Positions 43,384 to 54,918 are shown, counted from the first letter of the stretch. The stretch is DNA of 64,000 nt from Liquidambar formosana (GCA_039720395.1 CM077831.1:12119803-12183802), one strand, 5' to 3'. The notes: generated from the letters alone by a model not told the origin. Numbers and translations: made by a program.

Positions 43384-44193
43384 GTCTATGGATAGAAAAG
43401 TTTTAACCTTTAGCCTAAGGATCTGTCCTAAACCTCCATATTTTCCTTAATGAACTCGGTCTCTACACCATGTTCAATTAATTCATTCCTTTTATCCAAT
43501 TACCTTTACAGGGATCATGGATTAAGGGTATGTTTTAAAGAATAGGGCATAGAGTCCTTCAACTAGGTTTAATTAATCCCCTAGGACTAGCACATCACAA
43601 ACATAGCTTTACATCCTATTTCCTTAATTTATTCCTCCTAACCCATGGCCTTAACGAAGGCTAGGGTTTAAAGGTCTATATTAAGGGCATAAGATATAAA
43701 GCCTCACACCACAAACACAGCATAGCATCATTACAAACAATTGTGGGTGCATAAAGGTGAGACCGTAGTGTCCTACAAGTCTGTCTATATGGACTAATGA
43801 TAAGGGTAGGCTAGGGTCCTTCACTTGCTTGAGCAATCCTTATACCTAACCACATGTGGCATCAGGAACGCCGCATGGGTCCAGCAGTACGTGATTAACT
43901 CATTTAATATACCCAAGGGCAAGCCCAAGGGTGCTAGGCAAGAGAGGTTGATAGCTTTCGCCCCAACACATGGAATCAAGAAAACCAAGGTTGAGACTAG
44001 GCCGATCGTTGGCAAGGATACATCGAGGGACATCGATCCTAGCATGCAAGAGTTTGCGCACACAATGCAATAAATGAAAGCACACAATCAAGCGGATGCA
44101 ATGTGATTGATTTTAATTAAACATAAGAAATTAACCTAGCCCAATTAAACTTTATAGAGTCTAGCCCACAAATCCCCAGTGGAGTCGCCAAAC
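43384..44193 (-). other. Element C leader and primer-binding site
   Basis: PBS TGGCGACTCCACTGGGGA is read on the minus strand at 44190-44173, three bases inside the LTR, identical to the PBS of A. Part of the leader (about 43700-44110) is closely similar to 7280-7700 of A; the rest (43390-43690) is diverged. No gene is supported. Confidence 0.78.
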
Positions 44194-46984
44194 TGTGAAC
44201 CCCGGAAATTGGGCCCACGAGGGATTGAAAAGAAAGTGGGTTTGAAAAAGAAAAAGGAAAGGGAGTCGCCACCTTATTTTTTAAAGGAAACAAGGAAAAC
44301 CCTAAAAACCAATTTTGTTTTAAGAAAACAAAAGAATGACTCCATGTTTAAAAAGGAAAGGCAAAAATAGTCTTTTGGAAACCAAAGAAATTGGGGATTC
44401 GGAGGCTAAGTTATGACATGGGAAGGTTCTAGGCAAAGCCTATAGGCACCCATGTCACCCTTTCGGTCTCTCAGTTCATTTGGGCTAAATTAAGATCTTT
44501 CCCATACAAAAATCAGCAAGTATATCATCACAAGAATTGCATGCATATCATATATTTCATTCATCCATCCATGCATAATAAGCAAAAAAAAACAGAAAAT
44601 AAAGAAAAACAAAACAAAACAAAAATAAACCTAGGATGCTTGGATCCTAGAACGGACTTGAGCCTCACGAAGAGCGCCTACGTACCATGCAACGAAATAC
44701 ATGGATCAAAGTCCACGTAGTTCGATTAGAACTAAGGTTAAATCCTAATACAAACCTATGGTAAAAACCCTAGGTTTCCTTATTTGATCAAAAGAGTTGA
44801 ATTTGATAGAAAGTTTGATTTTAGGAAAGAAATCCACAAAATAGAAACTTTAATAAAAACCAGAATTTTGTTGGTTAAGGAAACCTATAATTAAACCATA
44901 GGACTTGTATTAAAAATTAACCCTAGATAGGGAGAAGAGAATGAGTTAAGAAGAAAGGTGAATTGGGGCACCTTCACACCCACTTACCTGAGCGCAATTA
45001 GCTCCAAGCATTTAGCCATTTCAGACATAAGCAGCCCTATTTGCCATAGGACAAATACCACACCTATTTGCACCCTTACAAGTGCTCAAAACCATGCAAA
45101 AACACTAACATGCAAATCTGGACAGAATAGTATTATGGCCTAAAAATCATCCACTAAGCATGCTAACAGCAACACAGCGAACAATAATAAGTCCTAACAT
45201 ATTCCTAGAACCATATCATGCATAAAAACCCTAAAACATACTAACATGCATGCAAAACTATCATGTTTACTCCATATGAAAAACATATACAGCAAACACG
45301 AAGAAAAACCAAATAAAAAAGTCTACTTTATCATGCTATATGAAAACAAACACGAAATAATGACTCTAAAACCCTAAACTCACAAATATGCTTAAAAACA
45401 TACAAAACATACTTTAATCATGCTAAAACCAAACTAAACAGAAATTAAATCATGCATATTAACTAACTAAAGCAATATAACATGATGAAAATCCTAACTC
45501 TAACATGCAATGACACTAATCCTAGCACAAGGACAAGCAGGAGCACAAGAATCATAACTATGCATTAAAAACCTAAAGGACAGCCCTAAAGCATGCTAAA
45601 CAGTAGATAAAAAATAGATATTCCATGTATATTAACTAGCTAGAGTGTTAATACATGATAAAAAAGTCACCTTTAACATGCAATAAGCCTAACCCATATG
45701 AGAACCTAGTTTAAGCTTGAATAGAGAAGGAGAATACCTTAGGAAGTGGCTCCCCTTGTGTTTGTAATCGTTCGTGGCTCCTCAGGTCTTTAGAGTGAAT
45801 CAAACCAACACGAATCCTCCTCTTTGTCAAAGTGGTATCACAGCAAAGAGATCAAAACTCACTCAACTTTGAAAAGAAATAGAAAACAAAAAGAGAACAA
45901 GAGAAAAGAAAAAGTGATTCTCGTCACTTTGCAGCAGCAGCAACTTCAATCGCATTTTTGGGTATGAAAACGTTGGATTTGGACAAAGCTTGTGAAATAC
46001 AAAGTTGTAGAGAATTGAATTATCTTGCTAACAAGACCAATTGTATCAAATTCTGACTTCGGATGGAAAAGTTATGATTAAAATACGACTGCTGGTTTTC
46101 AGAAAATCTGCTGCTGAATTATGACGAATTTCACTCCCTCCAAACCCTCTTCTCTTCTCCCTTGTTTAAAGACATTAAGAGAGTATTTATAGCTGAAATC
46201 TGGAGTTTCCCTTTCCTTCCTGGACTAGGTTTCCTTGGAGAATAATCAAAAGGTATTTTATAATGATAAAAGACTTCTAATCTGAATAGGAAAAGGAAAT
46301 TGTCTTTTATAAAAATTGGGAGACTGACCGCTAACACGCATGCACATGTATCGTATGTGCGTACACACACTCATCACATACGTACACGTGTTAGTGTCAT
46401 GATAAAAATGGCTAATTTAATAAAATAATTTTCTTTTCATTTTAACCAAAAATCTCATGCTGTGATTCGCACTAATTCTTCAAGGATAATCCGTAAATAA
46501 CCACACTAAACTCATCATCAGGCCATATCAAAATTGAACTTCATGAAACACTTTTGAGGGTAAAATGATGACTAATGAAAGTCAATTTGAAAAGATTTGG
46601 TTGGTAATTGTGAGTCAATTAGAGCTAACCCAAGGAAGGGTCAATTAACCAACTTGAACCACATCGAGCCATTTTAATCCCGAGCCATTGACTTACCAAA
46701 TTGACACTAAAAATACCTCTTATGCATCCATATGAACTCCAATTGACAATTTGGAGATCATTCCAAGGTCAAATGAAAAGTTTGGGACTTAAAAGACGAT
46801 TATGCCCCTCAAGTCACAAAAGCTCTTATTATCCCTCAAGATCAACTCCAATTTGAACCAAAATTCATATCCATTGTCCTTGTGACTCTAGAAAACTAAT
46901 GCAAGTGACTAGACTCAAAAACAAAACAAAAACATGCATGAAATGATGAGCCCTAGTAAGGTGGTGCAAAAATGGGGTGTGACA
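44194..46984 (-). mobile_element. 5' LTR of element C
   Basis: 2791 bp, equal in length to the 3' LTR and differing at about a dozen positions noticed by eye. The TSD atatc follows at 46985-46989. Confidence 0.95.
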
Positions 46985-47790
46985 ATATCTCTGTAAAATT
47001 AATGAATAATCATTATAGGATGATGATATATGATGTATAGATCATATTCTTTAAGTTTCAAAGGAGTCTTGATGCATAAAGAATCAAAAAGTTTGATTTC
47101 TTGGAAGAACACAGCAGGCTGTTTTTCCTGCAGAAAGTCATCAATGGAGTTTTGTTCATATCTTGAGCTAGGGAACTCCAAATTGCATGAAACAAATTTT
47201 ATTAGTTTCCTAAGACATGTGGGATGCTAGGAAAAATAATTTGGTAACCTGAATTAATCATCTTGCTAGGTTTTAAATCAATTTGTGATCATGGACAGTA
47301 TGCTGTCAAATTCTGGACAGCCTACTGTTCTTGAATTGTTTAGAACAATTGGGGATGATTTGATCATCCAAAACACTTCAATTAGCTTAGTAATTCATGT
47401 AGGGACATGATACAAAAGCTGGTTTTGTTGGTGGAGTCGAATTGATTAAGTTTTAGAAACTTTTGTGACCTTGGAGGTCCTCCTATGGTGGTGCCAGCAA
47501 GGGTTCTTGAAACCCTAATGTTCTTTGAAGAAGACAGCCCTCTTGGCCACTCCACACGTGTCCATGGGCTTGGCCCACACCCTGGCTTGAGTCCCCCTTT
47601 GCTGGCCATGGCCTCCCATGGCCTGGCCAATCCATGGCAGCCTTGCTAAGCCATGGCAGCCCACTAATGTGGCGGCAGCCTTAGGGTTTATGATGAAACC
47701 CTAATTCCCATTAATGATGAAACCCTAATTCATTAATTGCATTAATTAAAAACCCTAATTGACTATTAATTACCTTAATTAAAATGTTTA

Positions 47791-48186
47791 ATGATTGGTC
47801 ATCAATTGACCAATCATGGTTATTAATCATTAGGGTATAATTAATTGCATTTATGATGTCTAGGGTTTAGGGTTTAGGAAACCCTAATTCATATTAATTA
47901 AACCCTAATTCTATAAATGCATTAATTAATAACTAAACCTAGTAATTAATGTGTCTAACCTAGGGTTAAATGATTGGTCATTAATGACCAATCATGATCA
48001 TTAATGGTTTAGTAATTAATCATTGGCATTTAATAGGTTTAAGGTTTAGGGTTTTAGAAACTCTAATTAGTGCATATTAATTAGGAGTAATTAATATCCT
48101 AGGTGGCATTAATTAAACCCTAATCCTAATCATTAATACCGTATAAACCTAGGGTTTAAATGATTGGTCATTAATTGACCAATCAT
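47791..48186 (+). repeat. Three-fold hairpin repeat in copia leader
   Basis: Arms ATGATTGGTCA and TGACCAATCAT, both 11 nt and perfectly complementary, occur at 47791-47817 (loop TCAAT), 47970-47995 (loop TTAA) and 48160-48186 (loop TTAAT). Spacings are 179 and 190 bp. Surrounding sequence also repeats (taaaccctaat, cattagggt), so the unit is about 180-190 bp. Confidence 0.75.
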
Positions 48187-49392
48187 AAGGCATTTAATGC
48201 ATTAGGGTTACACTTAGGGTTTAGAGTTAATGCATTTAGAGTTTAGGGTTTTAGGAAACCCTAATGCACTAATTAATTAATAAAATGATTTTATTTAATT
48301 CCAAAATTGATTAATGGTGATTAATTTTATAATGTTTTAAATGGTTTAAAACACAATTTAGGATTAAATTAAAATCTGGAATTTTTTAATTAAATGAAAT
48401 TGTTTTGTTTAATTAAAGAGACCCTAATATTTGATATTAGAGTTTTATTAGGGGACTTTAAATGTTTCAATTGATTTGATTAATTGAAATTAAATGTCTT
48501 AAATGTTAAGACTTAATTAATTCAAGAACTAATGCATATCCTAATAAGATTAGGACACATTAATGAGATTAATGAAAACCAATCAATAGAGTTACCATGA
48601 ATGCCCATATGTTTATTGCTTACAGTTATTTCCTTTATTATGCAATGTGATTGTATGGTTATGGATGGATGATGATTATGGACTATACCCCTTAAACTAA
48701 TTGTGATTGGCCGTCTTATGAATGGGTTGTATTATTTTCAAGAGTTGTAATTTTATTATGGTGATGTATTATTTATTTGGGGCTTGCATGCCACCTTCTT
48801 CTCTCTCTCTATCATTCTCTTATGTACCCCACATTCCCCTTATGTATCCCTTTCTTTAAAATTATGTAAATGTTATGTAATCGAGAGTGCACTAAGGAGC
48901 ATGGTGGACCTAAAGGAGCATGGTGGAGCCCAACAAGCCTATGGTGGAGACCATGAAGCTAATGGAGGAGATTGAAGGACTTGAAAGCTTGGAGAAGATT
49001 TTCAAGAGTGCATGCTATGTTTCAAATGAATGTTTTACGATCACCTACACCCACCTTAGACCAAGGATTCAATTCATTGGCTTGGATTGAATCCTCTTAA
49101 AGTCCATAATCATCATAGTGGGAGCTTTTAATGAGATTAATAGTGATAGCTCCAAATCCAAAGATCGTTATATGTCACCTTATAGGGACTAATATCGATA
49201 AGTGGATTATATATATATATATATAATGTTGTTATATATTTCTTATTTAAATGCATGAGATGTATGTTAGAATTAGTTAATTTGATGAGACCCTTAAAAC
49301 CCCTCTCTTTTAATATTAAGTTGGAAATGGAGAATACATTAGGGAATGGATTCTTCATTGCCTTCCATCATTATAGGATCATCTAACGTCCC

Positions 49393-49712
49393 TTAATGTG
49401 GGTACCTGGCTGCAGACATGTAGGAGCTACCCATATTAAAGACATTACTTGAAACTATCATATATGTAGATATCATGGGGTGCCTAAGCTGGTATATACC
49501 AAGAAACTAACATGTGAGGTATATATTTGGTGAAACATACTTGTGTGAATGATGGGCTTAACTTAACTAGGGAAGTATTCCAAGAAACTAACATGTGAGG
49601 AATATGTACCCTAGAGGCAAAATGATTGGAACTTGCTTATGAAGCAATAAACAAATAGTTGTCTTCTTATTGTGGGTTAGAAGTCAAGAAACTAACATGT
49701 GAGGCTTCTAGG
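49393..49712 (+). ncRNA. Cluster of stem-loops with invariant 17-nt loop in copia leader RNA
   Basis: Three hairpins share the loop AAGAAACTAACATGTGA: loops at 49501-49517, 49582-49598 and 49686-49702. Their stems differ but pair: TATATACC with GGTATATA, GTATTCC with GGAATAT, and TAGAAGTC with GGCTTCTA (with G-U pairs). Just upstream, 49393-49404 and 49428-49439 form a 12-bp stem around a 23-nt loop containing ACATGTAGG. The position before gag suggests a role in packaging, dimerisation or translation; that is inference. Confidence 0.65.
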
Positions 49713-49881
49713 TCATAGTGGGACCCCAATCCCCATTAGGAATAAGATTCCCGAATTCCATTAGAGGGTGTATGGAATTTGATAAAATAGTGGGAGGTAC
49801 TATATGATTAAAGACCCGATCATTATGGATTAAAAATGAAATCTAATTCTCTATTTTAATTTTTATATGTAGTTCATAGAA

Positions 49882-50430
49882 ATGGCTCACCTCAACCCGT
49901 TATCCAAAATATTGGACATCAACCGTTTGACTGGACCAAATTGTCTTGATTGGCTTAGGAATCTAAAAATTGTTTTGGTTTCCAAGAATCTTACCTATGC
50001 ACTTCATAATCCACTTCCCATTGCTCCTGCTGAGGCTACAACTCAGCAAGAGAAAGACGCTTACCAGAAGCGCATGGACGACGATCTCATAGCAAGGTGC
50101 TATATGATGGTATTTATGAGTCTCGAGCTTAAGAAGCAACATGAGTCCATGGGAAGTGCTTACGAGATTTTTATCAACATACAAGAGTTGTATGGGAAAG
50201 AATTCTTGCTTGAATTTAATGAAGCTGCTACTTCCAAGTCTAAGCTCAGGCCTAAGGGCAATGGTATAGGCAAGGGTAAGAGTACCCAGAGGAAGAAGAA
50301 AGGTAACAACAAAGCCAAAGGAACCTGTTTTCATTGCGGCAAGGATGGGTACTGCAAACGTAACTGCTGGGAGTATCTGGATACTCTAAAGAACCAACCT
50401 TTGGAAGGTATGGATCATGCTCTAAACTAA
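49882..50430 (+). CDS. Copia gag
   Basis: A 182-codon frame starting MAHLNPLSKILDINRLTGPN; the LTGPN-x-x-DW pattern is typical of plant copia gag. It continues with a short capsid region and a basic linker (KGKSTQRKKKGNNKAKG), then one CX2CX4HX4C-like zinc knuckle reading CFHCGKDGYCKRNC (Y-C in place of G-H, so the His ligand is missing). The frame ends about 40 codons after the knuckle. It is shorter than expected for the family, with an internal deletion likely between SLELKKQHESMGSAYEIF and YGKEFLLEFNEA. Probably not fully functional. Confidence 0.78.
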   Translation: MAHLNPLSKILDINRLTGPNCLDWLRNLKIVLVSKNLTYALHNPLPIAPAEATTQQEKDAYQKRMDDDLIARCYMMVFMSLELKKQHESMGSAYEIFINIQELYGKEFLLEFNEAATSKSKLRPKGNGIGKGKSTQRKKKGNNKAKGTCFHCGKDGYCKRNCWEYLDTLKNQPLEGMDHALN

Positions 50431-50854
50431 ATGTTAGTTCTGCTTCCACTGGGGTACTTAATTCTGATGCGAATTGTGATTCCATGCAGAATCTAGTGCA
50501 AAGCAGAAGGCAGAGTAAAGGCGGATCAACCCTACAAGTGGGGAATGGAGCAAACGTTGCTGCATTAGCTGTGGGGCTTGTTGCTTGACTCTACCTAATG
50601 GAGTAGTTTAGAAATAATAGTTGGCTATCTTTACATTCCAGAAGTTGTTAGAAACATTAATTTTATTTCAGTTATATCTAAACGAGGTTTTAGTTTGATT
50701 TAATAAATGTTTTCTATTAAATGAAGAGTTCATTACTTCTGGAGTTTATATGGATGGCCTTTATTTTCTAAACTTTATTGCAAATATGAATTGCAATGGA
50801 GCATGATAGTTGTAAATTGAATGCTAATAAACCTAAGAGAACAAGATATACATA
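50431..50854 (+). pseudogene. Copia protease remnant
   Basis: Traces of the protease region are readable in broken frames, for example LQVGNGANVAALAVGL near 50540-50580, which matches the segment after the catalytic site in copia proteases. The catalytic D-S-G is not visible. Frames are interrupted by several stops. The rest is AT-rich decayed sequence. Confidence 0.5.
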
Positions 50855-51420
50855 GTGATGTATGTAGAAGTTTCTCTAACTTTACAACCTTTACCGATGA
50901 TTCAGTCTAGGTTTGGGTGTGTATACTTAATGAAGTACAAATCTGAAACATTTGAAAGGTTCAAAGAATTCAGATATGAAGTAGAGAAACAAACCGGTAA
51001 AAGTATTAAAGCTCTTCGATTAGATCGGGGAGGCGAATATTTAACCGGTTAATTTTTAGATCAACTTGTTCAAATGGGCATTCAATCACAATGGACACCT
51101 CTTGGAACACCATAACTTAATGGTGTGTCAGAAAGGAGGAAGAGGACCTTATTAGATATGGTCCGATCCATGATAAGTTACAACGACCTAATATTATCCT
51201 TGTTAGGATATGCCCTAGAAATTGCCACATACCTGTGAAACAGAGTTCAAACCAAGGCTGTCCCTTAAGACCTATATGAGATATGGAAAGGGAAGCACCA
51301 AACCTTAAGCATGTTAAGGTATAGGGGTTGCACTGCATATGTAGAGACACATGATGTAACCAAATTGGAAATCAAGATAACTTGAACGTAGGTTTGTGGA
51401 TTATTCTAAATAGAGTTTAG
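50855..51420 (+). pseudogene. Copia integrase remnant
   Basis: From 50920 the integrase core reads YLMKYKSETFERFKEF and ALRLDRGGEYLTG, stops at 51050-51052, then continues with GIQSQWTPLGTP and, after another stop, LNGVSERRKRTLLDMVRSMI, the region with the catalytic Glu. Sequence from 51180 is shared with the left fragment from 24578. At least three stops interrupt it. Confidence 0.78.
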
Positions 51421-52500
51421 GATACTAAGTCTATTATCCTGATGAACAAAAGGTGTTTTGTTTGTATGTTTGCAATCTTTCTTGAAAAAGAGTTTATTCA
51501 AGAAGGCAGCAACAACAGGAAAATAGAACTCAAAGAGTTGTCTAATGAGACACAAACTGACATTGATGCAACCCCTGTCCCTGTTGAGACAGAACCCATT
51601 ATTGTACCATGATTGTACAAAGGGTTAGTGGGAGTGCGATCATATTTTGGTCCTATAAGTGAATGACGTTCTACTTATTAGGGAATAATGTAGAGACGTT
51701 GTCAACAGTGAAAAATTAGTTTTTCACAAAGTTTCTCCATAAAAGATTTGGAAGAAGCATCCTATATTCTGGGAATAGGGGTCTATAGAGATAGATCTTA
51801 AAGGATGCTAAGTCTCTCCCAATCGAAGTACATAGACAAGATTTTGAAAGGGTTCAAAATGCATGATTTCAAAAGAAGTCTAATTCCTGTCAGACATGAA
51901 ATCAAGTTGTCTATAACTAAAAGACCAAATATCAATTTTGCTGTAAATGTTACGAGCAGATATCAGGCAAACCCAGATAAGGAACACTGGGAAGCAGTCA
52001 AGGCTATCCTTAAGTTCTTGAGAAGAACTAAAGGACCTATGCCTTGCCTATGGAGCAAGAAACTTGAAATGGTTGGTATAACGGATTCAGATTTTCAATC
52101 TGACGATGATGATAGGAGATCAACATCGAGGTATGTTCTCACCTTAAATGGTGGAGCTGTAAATTTGAGCGCATTGCTGCATGTTTGGATGAGTAAGTTC
52201 ATTGCAAAACTAAAAGTGGTTCCTGACATTGAGAAGCCCTTACTATTGTTTTTGTGACAACAATGGGGCTATTGCTCAAGATAAGGATCCACGGTCTCAT
52301 CAAAAGTCCAAACTTTAAGCGGCGATTCCAAGTGATTAGAGAGATCATTGGAAGTGATGACATATACATATAGAAGTTCAATACAACAGAGAATAAAGAA
52401 TACCCCTTCACCAAGGCTATAACCCAAGTGTGTTGGATCACCACCGACAGGATATGAGTATGAGATACATGGTGGATTGGCTATAGTGCAAGTGGGAGAT
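51421..52500 (+). pseudogene. Copia RT end and RNase H remnant, RT catalytic part deleted
   Basis: The integrase-RT linker (51480-51615) is followed almost directly by sequence that lies after the YVDD box in intact elements (51665-51790, stops). So the RT N-terminus and catalytic palm are deleted. 51805-52257 is an open frame for the RT thumb and RNase H start, matching 25203-25655 with few changes. A polypurine tract precedes the LTR at 52501. With the same deletion in both copies, the family member was already defective when it was duplicated. Confidence 0.82.
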
Positions 52501-54198
52501 TGTTAGGATTATGCCCTAGAGCCAATCATGGAGATGATTGTTTAGGGATTAGGAACAATCAATTGATTTCATTTATATATGTCACATTTATTATTGATTT
52601 AATAAAAGGGCTTATTCTATTATGTTTATATGCATCATTTATATTTACATAATATGTCCATGGAGTTAGAGTTGAGAATATGAAATTACAAAGGGTTGTA
52701 ATTTGGAGACTGTAAATATATCTCTGTACTAAACTCCTAAATCATTCCTAGTTGAAGGTTCACTATGATGGACAGTAATGAACCATAGGACTAGCACTTG
52801 TTAGGTTGACTCTATAGGAGGATAGCTAGTCTCAAGCTATTTGTGTGGAGACACTACAACCAACAAGTGGGTGCCTATTATAAGAATAGGTACACTGAAT
52901 GTGACCAAAGATATGAGATAAACTGAATGGAGTTTTAACCTGCCTGTCAATCAGTTTCTCATTGTTATAGTGGTACAAGTAATCCTTAGACCTGAGACAC
53001 CATGGTTGTCTTATACATGTAGCTTTAGAAGTTTGATAACACTAAGTGCAGATTCTATTCAGGGGTCTGTAAGGGTGTTCATTGGCCCTACTGCTATGTG
53101 TGTGAAGGCATGTGAGTGATCAACAAGGAATCCATCACTCTCAGGAAAAAGAAAGTGAATGTCTCATACAGCATTCATTGAATATAACTCATTAAATCCA
53201 TGGGCCCATGGTAGAATGAATATGGAAAGGAGTTTCCATAAGTTCATCATTGAGTTGATATTAATGAATGAGTATAAAGTAATTGAACTAAGGACTTGAC
53301 AGACTTCCATGTCCTATTAGTTCAATTGGAGACATTGTGTTGATGGAAGGATGGAATTGTAACCTGTAAACTATAACAGAAGGGTTCTTTGTAAATGATT
53401 ATTCACCTCATTAAGGACCACACCATGAGCCATATGCTAGGTGTTACTCATGGTTAGTAGAAGCCCTAATTGATATAAATGAGTTATAATCAATTAGGGA
53501 ATTGGAAGGAGTTCCAATTAGACCCTTAATGGAAAGTGTTCCATTGTGCACAACTTATGTTGTTCCTACTACTTGATGATGTGAACCCAATGGGTCACAC
53601 ACTGATCATGCTAAGAGAGCTTGATAGTCTATGAGAGAAAGGGTATAAGTGAATAAAGAATTGTTCTTAAGGGGCAAATTTATATAGGATATAAATTAGA
53701 GGGGTTATTGTGTAATTAGGAGTAATTACACAAAACCCATTAGGGTTAGAAGACCCCCCCTTGGCCGGCCCTAGTTGGAGGCTATTTAAAGCCTTTTATG
53801 ATGTGATGACATCATCACTTGAAGCACTCTTGGAGGCTCCCAAGTGCTGGCCGAAAATTTCACCTCTCTCTCTCTCTCTCCTCTCTTCTCCTACACTAGC
53901 ATCAACAAGGGAAAGAAGGAAAGGACATCAAGCTCTAGCTAGGTGTGGATACTGTTGGAGGCAGCACACTTGGGCTGCTCATTCACCGCTGTTCGAAGAC
54001 AAAGCTTGGAGCAAAAAGGAGAAGAAAAAGCTTGGAGCATAAAGGAGAAGACTTGAATCAACTGTAAGTAATTCTACCCTCTTCTAGTTAGGGTTTTTGT
54101 TTTGTATTAAGCATAATTAAGATTCATGGGTTTGGGAATCGTAGGAAAAATTTTAAATTCCGCCTTTGTATTTTTCCTCTCTAGTTTGATTCCCAACA
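52501..54198 (+). mobile_element. Copia 3' LTR
   Basis: 1698 bp with termini TGTTAGG and CCCAACA. It abuts GGGAT (54199-54203), the presumed TSD copy on the right. Confidence 0.93.
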
Positions 54199-54442
54199 GG
54201 GATCTTGTGCGAATGAGTTTAGAGAACTCAGTTCTGGAAGCACGCTTGAATCCCCAAGTGAGTGATTATCTTATTAGCTTTCAACTAGGATTGGCACCAT
54301 TACCCTCCTAACTCATTATCTTTGTTTGCAACAGGCATCATCATCTCATCCACCACAGGATATGCCCCCTTCTAGAGCACCTCGTTCAGGGCATGATGGA
54401 GCTGGGCCAAGTCGAAAGAGAAGGCCCACGGGAAATCATTGA
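54199..54442 (+). pseudogene. Antisense PMD-like gene, C-terminal exons
   Basis: Exon 54199-54257 encodes ...LVRMSLENSVLEARLNPQ and ends at a strong donor CAA|GTGAGT. The intron is 54258-54334 (ends CAACAG). The last exon, 54335-54442, has a Ser/Pro-rich tail with a basic cluster (SRKRRP) and a TGA at 54440-54442. The frame is continuous with 24577, which supports this being the end of the gene that begins at 12957. The basic tail suggests nuclear targeting. Confidence 0.65.
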
Positions 54443-54870
54443 GTTTCACTCACCTCTTGTTAGGAATGTTTGGAATCTTTCTATCTATCTTGTTATGTAT
54501 TAATTAGGAATTTCAATTCCCAACCTTGAACCTTTATTATGGATACTTGATGAATCTATGTTGAACTTTATTGCAACGATATGATCTTGTATTGTGTGAA
54601 AAACGGGCTTAAATCAAGCACAAAAGAGTCAAAACATCACAAAAGGGCCAAACGAAGGCATAACAAGGCAAAAATGGGCGAAACAAAGCGGCGGCCTCGG
54701 GTGACCACCTGGGGCTGGGCAGCTAGCCGCCTGGGCCCAGGCGGCTAGCCGCCCAGGCCTGGGTAGTCACCCGAGCCCGAAGCGGTGTTCCGCCTGATTT
54801 TAGGAAACTTCCTATTTTGACGGAATTCCACCTTCCAAAACACGGATTTCTGAATTTTTTCCTATAAAAG
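54443..54870 (+). promoter_or_regulatory. Spacer and promoter of the second antisense gene in element E
   Basis: 54443-54695 is non-coding, with nothing recognised. The GC-rich nested dyad lies at 54696-54775 (outer arms CTCGGGTGAC and GTCACCCGAG; inner CTAGCCGCC dyads). TATAAAAG is at 54863-54870, 88 bp after the dyad and 56 bp before the ATG at 54919, exactly as in element C. Confidence 0.65.
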
Positions 54871-54918
54871 CACATCCAAGGGGTCTCAAACCCTACTAAC
54901 ATTCATTGAGAGCAAGTT

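Larger units (their letters stand above)
28272..46984 (-). mobile_element. Element C: full-length Tat/Ogre-like Ty3/gypsy retrotransposon
   Basis: 18,713 bp with two LTRs of 2791 bp each and a perfect TSD, atatc at 28267-28271 and 46985-46989. The sense strand is minus. Order: 5' LTR (46984-44194), PBS, leader, gag-pro (43383-40264), intron (40267-40097), pol (40096-35054, split by a solo LTR and two stops), convergent hairpin, antisense ORF (33428-34717, plus strand), 3' UTR hairpin array, polypurine tract, 3' LTR. By eye the two LTRs differ at only about a dozen positions, so the insertion is recent. It landed in the leader of the copia composite. Confidence 0.95.
46990..49881 (+). other. 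Copia leader, second part
   Basis: This continues the leader interrupted at 28271 by element C. It has no convincing ORF. 47660-48300 is AT-rich with many 'aaaccctaat' and 'taattaat' strings and a three-fold hairpin repeat. 49393-49710 holds a cluster of stem-loops. The total leader length is about 3.6 kb without C, long for a copia element. A possible intron end (tatatgtag, just upstream of the gag ATG) was seen but not supported further. Confidence 0.65.
24578..54198 (+). mobile_element. Angela-like copia composite: truncated copy + LTR + internal + LTR
   Basis: The order on the plus strand is the 3' internal end of one copy (24578-25898), LTR (25899-27597), leader (27598-28271 and 46990-49881, split by element C), gag, protease and integrase remnants, RT/RNase H remnant, and LTR (52501-54198). 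The two internal ends (24578-25898 and 51180-52500) are almost identical, as are the two LTRs. The right end abuts gggat of the PMD-like exon; the left copy of that TSD and the left LTR are missing. This is a tandem shared-LTR arrangement with its left end deleted. Confidence 0.8.

Noticed and set aside
44958..45143. 61-codon ORF identical in both C LTRs (also 29036-29221)
   Set aside because: Duplicate because of LTR identity; low complexity, no signature, inside the LTR.
47660..48300. Interstitial telomere repeat (aaaccctaa strings)
   Set aside because: The strings are isolated and irregular, embedded in taattaat sequence; there is no head-to-tail heptamer array.
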